From positions 1 through 6,705 of the forward strand of contig DATANR010000494.1 of NCBI GenBank assembly GCA_036266155.1: a stretch of 6,705 nt of DNA. The letters run 5' to 3'. Origin of the DNA: SIAJ01 sp036266155 (GTDB lineage Bacteria; Planctomycetota; Planctomycetia; Gemmatales; Gemmataceae). The notes under the pieces are model-generated. The model did no database searches and was not told the origin of the DNA. It worked only from the letters and a program-made list of their open reading frames with translations. A program made the position numbers and the translations under genes. Below, one piece after another: positions 1 through 4,985 of the stretch (positions are counted from its first letter, which is position 1; every line of letters starts with the position of its first letter).

Positions 1-11
1 CGCTCGCCAGT

Positions 12-16
12 GGGAG
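12..16 (+). promoter_or_regulatory. Shine-Dalgarno of lhgO
   Basis: GGGAG lies 6 bases before the ATG at 23. It supports that start, which also places the FAD-binding beta strand directly at the N-terminus as is usual for the family. Confidence 0.6.
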
Positions 17-22
17 ACCTGC

Positions 23-1249
23 ATGACGCACGACATTGCCATCATCGGCGGCGGGATTGTTGGCCTGGGCACGGCGCTCGCACTCTCGGAACGCACCGGC
101 GCTCGCATCGTCGTGCTCGAAGCCGAGGGCAAGGTTGCTGCTCATCAGACCGGCCATAACAGCGGCGTCATTCACTCGGGCCTCTATTACAAGCCGGGCT
201 CTCTCAAGGCCAAAAACTGTGCCGAGGGCCGCGAGTTGATGTACCGCTTCTGCGCGGACAACGGCATCGCTCACGATCGCTGCGGCAAGGTCGTCGTGGC
301 CACCGAAGAGCGCGAATTGCCCGCCCTCGCGGAGTTGGAACGTCGAGGTATTGCAAACGGCATCAAGGACATTCGCCGGCTGAGCCCCGAGCAGATTCGC
401 GAGCATGAGCCGTATGTCGCCGGCATCGCAGGGCTCTACGTCGGAGAGACCGGCATCGTCGATTACAAGCAAGTGACCGAGGCCTACGCCACCAAGGTCC
501 GCGACGGCGGTGGCGAGGTGCGCCTCGATGCGAAGCTGGTCGGCTTTCGGCGCTCGGGAAGCGAGTTCGTGTTAGCAACAACCCAGGGCGACGTCACTGC
601 TCGCAGCCTCGTCAACTGTGCCGGCCTGCAATGCGATCGCGTCGCCAAGTTGTGCGGCGTCGAGCCGGGGTTGCAGATTATCCCATTCCGCGGCGAATAC
701 TACGACATCGTGCCGGAACGTTGGGGCTTGGTTAAGAACCTCATCTATCCGGTGCCCGATCCGCGTTTCCCCTTCCTGGGCGTTCACTTCACACGCATGA
801 TCCACGGCGGCGTCGAGGCGGGGCCGAATGCGGTGCTCGCGTTTCGCCGCGAAGGCTACACTCGCTCGAGTTTCCGTAGCAAAGACGTCTTGCAAATGCT
901 CGGCTACCGCGGCTTCTGGAAGATGGCACGCAAATACTGGGACATGGGCATGCACGAGATGTACCGCTCGTTTAGCAAGCGCGCGTTCTTGAGAGCCCTG
1001 CAACGGCTGATCCCGGAATTGAAGTGGGCCGACATCTATCCGGCTGGCGCCGGCGTGCGGGCCCAGGCGGTCGACCCGGATGGCAAAACCGTCGATGACT
1101 TCCGCATCGTGGAAGCGGAGCGCATGGTTCACGTGCTCAACGCCCCATCGCCCGGCGCGACGGCCTCCATCAGCATCGGCCGCACCATTGCCGCAGCGGC
1201 CGTGAAGAATTTTGATCTACCGGTCCGCCCACAGCGGATGTGTGCGTGA
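23..1249 (+). CDS. lhgO: L-2-hydroxyglutarate oxidase (FAD-dependent)
   Basis: This 408-residue flavoprotein should oxidise L-2-hydroxyglutarate to 2-oxoglutarate, passing electrons to the respiratory quinone pool; family members are membrane-associated without a membrane span. The N-terminus carries the Rossmann dinucleotide-binding motif GGGIVGLG (residues 9-16), with E33 ending the second beta strand where it would bind the FAD ribose. The family signature TGHNSGVIHSGLYY follows (43-56), and GVHFTRMIHGGVEAGPNAVL (from about 252) and a C-terminal SPGATASISIG block match LhgO/YgaF rather than generic DAO-fold oxidases. Length is normal (about 400 residues). A good Shine-Dalgarno precedes it. 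The stop is only 4 bases before the asnB start, so the two are surely co-transcribed. That pairing, and the WbpD-type gene further down, suggest a job in surface-sugar synthesis (clearing 2-hydroxyglutarate) rather than only general metabolite repair; that role is inference. The family call is firm. Confidence 0.92.
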   Translation: MTHDIAIIGGGIVGLGTALALSERTGARIVVLEAEGKVAAHQTGHNSGVIHSGLYYKPGSLKAKNCAEGRELMYRFCADNGIAHDRCGKVVVATEERELPALAELERRGIANGIKDIRRLSPEQIREHEPYVAGIAGLYVGETGIVDYKQVTEAYATKVRDGGGEVRLDAKLVGFRRSGSEFVLATTQGDVTARSLVNCAGLQCDRVAKLCGVEPGLQIIPFRGEYYDIVPERWGLVKNLIYPVPDPRFPFLGVHFTRMIHGGVEAGPNAVLAFRREGYTRSSFRSKDVLQMLGYRGFWKMARKYWDMGMHEMYRSFSKRAFLRALQRLIPELKWADIYPAGAGVRAQAVDPDGKTVDDFRIVEAERMVHVLNAPSPGATASISIGRTIAAAAVKNFDLPVRPQRMCA

Positions 1250-1253
1250 ACCC

Positions 1254-3167
1254 ATGTGCGGTATCGCGGGCTACGTCACCGGGAAAGACCCGCAGCCGGT
1301 GGCTGTATTTCAGAAGGCTGCGCTAAAGACGCTCGCCCATCGCGGGCCCGATGATGCGGGCTGGCTGACCGACCAAGGCCAGGGCAAAGGCGACACGCCC
1401 GGCGATCCCGGCCGCTGGGGATTGCTCCATCGCCGGCTCGCGATTCTCGATCTGTCCGCCCTCGGCCACCAGCCGATGACAACGCCCGATGGGCGCTACT
1501 CAATTATCTTCAACGGCGAAATCTACAACTACGTCGAGTTGCGTGAACAACTCGAACGTGAGGGGGTTTTATTCCGCTCGCACTCGGACACGGAAGTCTT
1601 GCTCTGGGCCTACGCGCGTTGGGGTCCCACATGTCTCCCCAAACTCGTCGGCATGTTCGCGCTTGCGATCGTTGACCGCGAGCGTCGCCGAATGTTCCTC
1701 GCCCGCGATTTCTTCGGCATCAAGCCTCTCTACTATGCTCGACCGGGTTGCGGGTTCGCGTTCGCTTCGGAGATCAAGGCCCTGCGGCCAGTCGTCAGCG
1801 GCAAGGTGCGGGCAAGTCGTCTCTTCGATTACCTGCGTGATGGTCTGACCGACCATGGCGGCGAGACGCTGCTCGAAGACGTCCACCAATTGCCGGTCGC
1901 CCACTGGATTGAGGTCGATCTCGAAACCGGCACGCCGATGGAGCCGACACGCTACTGGGACATCGATCTGCGTCGGCGAACCGATATCTCATTCGCCGAC
2001 GCGGTTGCGCGCGTCCGCGAACTGTTCCTCGATAGCGTTCGCTTGCATCTGCGCAGCGATGTGCCGGTCGGGGCTGCCCTCTCGGGGGGTATTGATTCGT
2101 CGGCCATCGTCGCGGCGATGTGTGCCGTCGATCCGCAAGCCGATCTGCACACGTTCAGCTTTGTCGCCGACGACCCGACAATTGGCGAAGAGCAATACGC
2201 CGACCTCGCGGCTAAGAGTGCCGGCGCGACAGCACGCAAGGTGCGCATCGCGCCGGGCGAATTGGCGGCCGACGTGGATCGACTCGTCGCGATGCAAGAC
2301 GAGCCGTTCGGCAGCACCAGCATTTATGCCCAATATCGCGTCTTTCGTTTGGCGGCGGAGCATCGCATCAAGGTGATGCTTGATGGGCAGGGCGCCGACG
2401 AGATGCTGGCCGGCTACCACGGCTACTTTCCCGAACGACTCGGCTCCTTGATCGGACGCGGCGAATGGCTGAAGGCTTATTCGTTCGCCCGGCGCGCGTC
2501 GAAGCGACCCGGCGTCGGCCGGCAAACGATGCTCCTCGCCCGCGGATTGCGGCGCTTGCTGCCCCGTGGGGTGCAAGCCGGCGGGCGCGCCTTGTTTGGC
2601 AAACCGTCGATGCCGGCGTGGCTCAATGGTGCGTGGTTTGAGCGCCAGGGAGTTGAAGAAGCAATTGAGGTGCGCTCCGCTCGACGCGCCGACCGCCTTC
2701 GCGAGCGCCTCTACCGCACGTTGACCAAAACCAGCTTGCCGATGCTCTTGCGTTACGAGGACCGCAACTCGATGGCCTGGTCAATCGAGAGCCGCGTGCC
2801 GTTCCTGACACCGGCGCTCGCGGAGTTCGTGCTCTCGCTGCCCGAAGAATATCTCATCTCGTCGGACGGCGTCACGAAGCACGTCTTTCGCGAGGCGATG
2901 CGCGGCATCGTGCCGGATGCGATCCTCAATCGCCGCGACAAGATTGGATTCGCGACGCCCGAGAAAAAGTGGCTCAACGAACTCGGCCCCTGGGTCGCGG
3001 GCATGTTGAGCCCGGATCGATTGCGCCGCGTTCCCGCATTGAACGCGGCCATCGTTGCCCGCGAATGGCAAGCGGTGCAGGCCGGCACGCGGCCGTTCGA
3101 CTGGCGCATCTGGCGCTGGGTCAATGTCGTCCGTTGGGCGGAAGCGTGGGAATTGACGGTTGAATGA
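1254..3167 (+). CDS. asnB: Glutamine-hydrolysing asparagine synthetase family amidotransferase
   Basis: A 637-residue class II glutamine amidotransferase: ammonia released from glutamine is added to an ATP-activated carboxylate (aspartate in true AsnB). I start it at the ATG at 1254 because this leaves C2 as the N-terminal nucleophile (MCGIAGYV); an in-frame ATG at 1212 would bury it and overlap lhgO. Glutaminase motifs are HRGPDD (29-34), RRLAILDLS (60-68) and FNGEIYNY (86-93). The synthetase domain has the ATP PP-loop SGGIDSS (277-283), then a DGQGADEMLAGY block and RYEDRNSMAWSIESRVPFL, which contacts substrate. All key residues appear intact. Length and the RRDKIGFATPE and WRWVNVVRW C-terminal motifs fit the exosortase/polysaccharide-cluster type of AsnB. 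It sits 4 bases after lhgO. No strong Shine-Dalgarno is visible, so translational coupling is likely. Besides asparagine synthesis it could be a WbpS-like enzyme amidating a uronic acid in a surface polysaccharide; sequence alone does not decide. Confidence 0.93.
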   Translation: MCGIAGYVTGKDPQPVAVFQKAALKTLAHRGPDDAGWLTDQGQGKGDTPGDPGRWGLLHRRLAILDLSALGHQPMTTPDGRYSIIFNGEIYNYVELREQLEREGVLFRSHSDTEVLLWAYARWGPTCLPKLVGMFALAIVDRERRRMFLARDFFGIKPLYYARPGCGFAFASEIKALRPVVSGKVRASRLFDYLRDGLTDHGGETLLEDVHQLPVAHWIEVDLETGTPMEPTRYWDIDLRRRTDISFADAVARVRELFLDSVRLHLRSDVPVGAALSGGIDSSAIVAAMCAVDPQADLHTFSFVADDPTIGEEQYADLAAKSAGATARKVRIAPGELAADVDRLVAMQDEPFGSTSIYAQYRVFRLAAEHRIKVMLDGQGADEMLAGYHGYFPERLGSLIGRGEWLKAYSFARRASKRPGVGRQTMLLARGLRRLLPRGVQAGGRALFGKPSMPAWLNGAWFERQGVEEAIEVRSARRADRLRERLYRTLTKTSLPMLLRYEDRNSMAWSIESRVPFLTPALAEFVLSLPEEYLISSDGVTKHVFREAMRGIVPDAILNRRDKIGFATPEKKWLNELGPWVAGMLSPDRLRRVPALNAAIVAREWQAVQAGTRPFDWRIWRWVNVVRWAEAWELTVE

Positions 3168-3244
3168 CGATTGCGGGATGTGGTAATCTATCTCTTACAT
3201 GCGGATGATCCTTAAATCGGACCAATCAGAAAATTGACAAAGCC

Positions 3245-3676
3245 ATGACTGCAACAGCAATGTTGGGGCTGGTACTTGTGCTCGGAGCGCCCGCTCTGAA
3301 AGACAAGCAGCCGGTCGTCGAGCTTTACGGACTCTGGGAATTCGAGCTATCGGAGGATGCAAAAGACAAAGATCTGCGCAACTACCGCTACCGATTCAAC
3401 AAGGAGGGCACCTGGCAAGTATTCGAAGGTGAACTTGAAGTTGCGGCGGCACGGGGATTTCAATTCGACGCCAAAGCAAAGATCCCACCCATCGACTTCA
3501 ACACTCCACCAACCGATAGTGCAAGTCCGCTCGTCTTCGGCATCTACAAGATCGAAGGCGACCAACTCACGATTTGTAGCGGCGGTCCAGGCCAACCTCG
3601 GCCGACCTCATTTGAAGTATTGGCAGGCTCATCGAGCTATTTGCAAAGACTTCATCGTGTTAAAACCACGAATTGA
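3245..3676 (+). CDS. TIGR03067-type planctomycete protein, probably exported
   Basis: A 143-residue protein of unknown function. The N-terminus (residues 4-17, TAMLGLVLVLGAPA) is hydrophobic with a small-residue end, like a short signal peptide, though it lacks the usual positive n-region. After it come ELYGLWEFEL (about 28-37), resembling the LQGTW opening of TIGR03067 domains, and GIYKIEGDQLTICSGGPGQP with RPTSFEV and a late LQRLHRVK strand, resembling the family's closing motif (YxIDGDTLTLCxGxPGxxRPTxF). The domain occurs in many copies in Planctomycetes and is probably a small lipocalin-like beta barrel; function and ligand are unknown. The ATG at 3245 is the first start after an in-frame stop (3206-3208), but no Shine-Dalgarno is visible; ATG 3260 is an alternative that shortens the signal. 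By hand count 31 of its first 50 codons end in G or C, against 38 of 50 in asnB, so it may be an insertion unrelated to its neighbours' pathway. Confidence 0.7.
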   Translation: MTATAMLGLVLVLGAPALKDKQPVVELYGLWEFELSEDAKDKDLRNYRYRFNKEGTWQVFEGELEVAAARGFQFDAKAKIPPIDFNTPPTDSASPLVFGIYKIEGDQLTICSGGPGQPRPTSFEVLAGSSSYLQRLHRVKTTN

Positions 3677-3845
3677 CACATGAACGCCTACCTCTTACTC
3701 GGCCTGACCTTTGCGTTCGGAAGCGGTTGAGGAACGAGTAGTCGTTGGGATTCGCCCGCGTTTCTTTCAATTCGGCGGCAACAGACCGAAAGGTCGGAAC
3801 GGGGCGCCGACTAGTCGTCCATTTGAGTATTTTGAGTCTTGACAC
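3660..3845 (-). other. Possible minus-strand small ORF or coding remnant
   Basis: On the minus strand a 61-residue reading frame contains SRRPVPTFRSVAAELKETRA followed by NPNDYSFLNRF, which looks like natural protein. From GAATTG through CGCTTC its codons are strongly G/C-ending, like the surrounding real genes and unlike the non-coding strand of a neighbour. The C-terminal part (after about NRFRTQ) is Arg-rich and overlaps the end of the TIGR03067-type gene, so only the middle may be genuine. I do not recognise the family. It could be a fragment of a displaced gene, a repeated intergenic element, or chance. Confidence 0.25.
3680..3730 (+). pseudogene. Signal-peptide-like 16-codon ORF, possible truncated gene start
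   Basis: Three bases after the stop of the TIGR03067-type gene, an ATG opens MNAYLLLGLTFAFGSG and then stops. The peptide looks like the hydrophobic start of an exported protein. TIGR03067-type genes often occur in tandem, so this may be the remnant of a second copy whose body was lost. I see no recognisable continuation in any + frame, and a chance hydrophobic peptide is possible. Confidence 0.2.
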
Positions 3846-3883
3846 GTTTCATTTCGTTGCACCGATGCACGATGCGCTCCTGA

Positions 3884-3896
3884 CAACTCGTTGCCG
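3884..3896 (+). repeat. GCAAC-N2-GTTGC repeat, copy 1
   Basis: CAACTCGTTGCCG. The 13 bases are perfectly inverted at 3929-3941. The first base of the 12-bp core palindrome is A instead of G here. Confidence 0.6.
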
Positions 3897-3929
3897 GCAA
3901 CGGTCATCTTGATCCAGGGTTGGGCAGAC

Positions 3930-3943
3930 GGCAACGAGTTGCT
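3930..3943 (-). repeat. GCAAC-N2-GTTGC repeat, copy 2 (inverted)
   Basis: GGCAACGAGTTGCT on the + strand, the exact reverse complement of copy 3 over 14 bases. The core GCAAC-GA-GTTGC is itself an interrupted palindrome, as expected of a dimeric-regulator operator. Confidence 0.6.
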
Positions 3944-4020
3944 CGGCATGGGCTGGCGGAACCGCCAGTTCATAAACCCTTCGGAACATGAGTGTTGCGC
4001 CGAACACAACCCCTTTCGGT

Positions 4021-4034
4021 AGCAACTCGTTGCC
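4021..4034 (+). repeat. GCAAC-N2-GTTGC repeat, copy 3
   Basis: AGCAACTCGTTGCC, the exact inverse of copy 2. It is followed at once by two further GTTGCC units (4038-4043 and 4046-4051), the second lying within TTGCCGGCAA. It lies about 180 bases before the start of the acetyltransferase. Confidence 0.6.
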
Positions 4035-4198
4035 ACGTTGCCGATGTTGCCGGCAATGAGGATACCCCCACCCCGCCGTGGCGACGAGGCGGCGGCGCGG
4101 CGGTCGCCGGAAGCGTTCGCACGCACACGCGGATTCGATTCGCTCGTCTTGCATCTCGCCCCCGCCTTTGGTATTTCCCCCACTTTCCGGAACCCCCT

Positions 4199-4202
4199 GG
4201 AG
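4199..4202 (+). promoter_or_regulatory. Shine-Dalgarno of the WbpD-type gene
   Basis: GGAG, 8 bases before the ATG at 4211. It decides the start: the same frame is open further upstream to an ATG at 3992, but that extension crosses the palindromic region and has no family similarity. Confidence 0.55.
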
Positions 4203-4210
4203 TGCCACCG

Positions 4211-4819
4211 ATGGACAAGCCGTATTTCGTTCATGCTTCCGCCTATGTCGATGAGCCCTGCGAGATCGGCGAGGGGACCAAGGTTTGGCACTTTTCGCAC
4301 GTCATGCCGAAATGCAAGCTCGGCAAGAAGTGCATTCTCGGGCAGAACGTTCATATCGCGACAGGCGTGATCATTGGCGACAACGTCAAGATTCAGAACA
4401 ACGTGTCGCTCTACGACGGGGCGGTCATTCAGGACGACGTGTTCCTCGGGCCATCGTGCGTGTTCACCAACGTGACCAACCCGCGCAGTCAGATCGTGCG
4501 CCGGTCGATGTATGAGAAGACGCTCGTTCGGCGCGGTGCTTCGGTCGGCGCCAATTCGACCATCGTGTGCGGGACGACGATTGGGCGCTACGCGTTTATC
4601 GCGGCCGGGGCCGTCGTGACCAAGGATGTGCCGGATTATGCGCTCATCATTGGCGTGCCTGGCCGCATCGCGGGCTGGATGAGCCGGCATGGTTATCGGC
4701 TTGGCGCTCCAGACGCGAACGGCATCATGCTCGACCCGGAGACTGGCTGGAAGTACAAGGTCGCCGGCAACGTGGTGACGTGCCTGAACCTGGGTGAAGA
4801 CGAACCACTTCCCGCATGA
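4211..4819 (+). CDS. wbpD: WbpD/WlbB-type N-acetyltransferase (hexapeptide repeat)
   Basis: A 202-residue acyltransferase expected to transfer acetyl from acetyl-CoA to the 3-amino group of UDP-2-acetamido-3-amino-2,3-dideoxy-glucuronate, giving the UDP-diacetamido-uronate used in O-antigen and related polysaccharides. Hexapeptide repeats for a left-handed beta-helix run from about residue 8 to 150; these enzymes act as cytoplasmic trimers. Family blocks are KVWHFSHV (24-31), GQNVHIATGVIIGDNVKIQN (44-63), NVSLYDG (64-70), FTNVTNPRS (85-93), VGANSTIVCG (112-121), GAVVTKDVP (133-141) and GVPGRIAGWM (148-157). The tail (about 165-202, DPETGWKYKV) matches the conserved short C-terminal segment. 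Length is typical. No wbpA, wbpB or wbpE homologue lies in the window, so the exact sugar is uncertain and the symbol marks family, not proven identity. A REP-like hairpin follows 22 bases after the stop. The upstream asnB and lhgO may belong to the same pathway despite the intervening 1 kb. Confidence 0.87.
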   Translation: MDKPYFVHASAYVDEPCEIGEGTKVWHFSHVMPKCKLGKKCILGQNVHIATGVIIGDNVKIQNNVSLYDGAVIQDDVFLGPSCVFTNVTNPRSQIVRRSMYEKTLVRRGASVGANSTIVCGTTIGRYAFIAAGAVVTKDVPDYALIIGVPGRIAGWMSRHGYRLGAPDANGIMLDPETGWKYKVAGNVVTCLNLGEDEPLPA

Positions 4820-4841
4820 GCAACGCCGTGATCCGATTGAG

Positions 4842-4910
4842 GGCGAGCGTCGAGGCGTAAGCCCGACGTGCCTGACTGGCACACGTCGGGCTTATGCCTC
4901 GACGCTCGCC
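4842..4910. repeat. REP-like long palindrome (29-bp arms, 11-base loop)
   Basis: Arms 4842-4870 and 4882-4910 pair along all 29 bases, with one G-U wobble (4857 with 4895) and an 11-base loop (4871-4881). Both ends read GGCGAGCGTCGAGG inward. No T-run follows on either strand, so this is not a standard Rho-independent terminator, though it could slow polymerase or protect the 3' end of the wbpD mRNA. Reading through it gives RRGVSPTC on the first arm and RRAYAST on the second, peptides I recall as recurring in planctomycete spurious ORFs, so this is probably a dispersed repeat. Confidence 0.8.
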
Positions 4911-4919
4911 AAGAACGCC

Positions 4920-4949
4920 TTGCCTCTGTACCCACTCATTGCGGACAAT
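4920..4949 (+). promoter_or_regulatory. Candidate sigma70-type promoter for the CBS gene
   Basis: TTGCCT (4920-4925) and GACAAT (4944-4949), 18 bases apart, each matching four of six consensus positions. It lies just after the long palindrome. The start of transcription would fall near 4956, inside the 10-bp inverted repeat. This is a weak match, and planctomycete promoters are poorly defined. Confidence 0.2.
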
Positions 4950-4950
4950 A

Positions 4951-4979
4951 CCTCCGTTCGCATTCTCGACGAACGGAGG
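4951..4979 (+). promoter_or_regulatory. Inverted repeat enclosing the Shine-Dalgarno of the CBS gene
   Basis: CCTCCGTTCG (4951-4960) and CGAACGGAGG (4970-4979) form a perfect 10-bp stem with a 9-base loop. The right arm contains the only good Shine-Dalgarno (GGAGG, 4975-4979), 6 bases before the ATG at 4986, so the folded leader would hide the ribosome binding site. In DNA the same dyad could be an operator. Confidence 0.6.
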
Positions 4980-4985
4980 CCCCCC

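Larger units (their letters stand above)
3846..4210. other. Intergenic region with clustered short palindromes
   Basis: About 365 bases without a gene I can support. The first 210 bases hold three GCAAC-N2-GTTGC type sites and two copies of the palindrome TTGCCGGCAA (3891-3900 and 4047-4056). The first of these extends to a 14-bp perfect palindrome, CGTTGCCGGCAACG, at 3889-3902. From 4060 to 4190 I see only GC-rich sequence with no clear structure. The promoter of the acetyltransferase gene is presumably here, but I cannot place it with confidence. Frames open on either strand lack conserved motifs. Confidence 0.5.

Noticed and set aside
572..1132. Open frame of 186 codons on the minus strand
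   Set aside because: It lies entirely opposite lhgO, has no recognisable motif, and is the usual antisense shadow in GC-rich coding DNA.
1212..1253. ATG at 1212 as the start of asnB
   Set aside because: It would add 14 residues before MCGIAG, hiding the catalytic Cys that must be N-terminal, and it overlaps lhgO.
1989..2576. Open frame of 195 codons on the minus strand
   Set aside because: It is antisense to the conserved synthetase domain of asnB; composition is typical of a shadow frame.
3234..3239. TTGACA as a -35 box before the TIGR03067-type gene
   Set aside because: It is only 5 bases before the ATG, and nothing resembling a -10 box lies 16-18 bases further on, so it could not drive this start.
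3992..4210. Upstream extension of the acetyltransferase from ATG 3992
   Set aside because: It has no similarity to the family, is rich in Arg/Pro/Gly, and lacks a ribosome site; ATG 4211 has GGAG and gives the normal N-terminus.
3767..4882. Open frame of 371 codons on the minus strand
   Set aside because: More than half is the exact antisense of the acetyltransferase, and the rest crosses the palindromic region; there are no family motifs.
4842..4910. Long hairpin as a Rho-independent terminator of wbpD
   Set aside because: No T-tract follows on either strand, and the long, nearly perfect arms and repeat-type peptides fit a REP-like element better.
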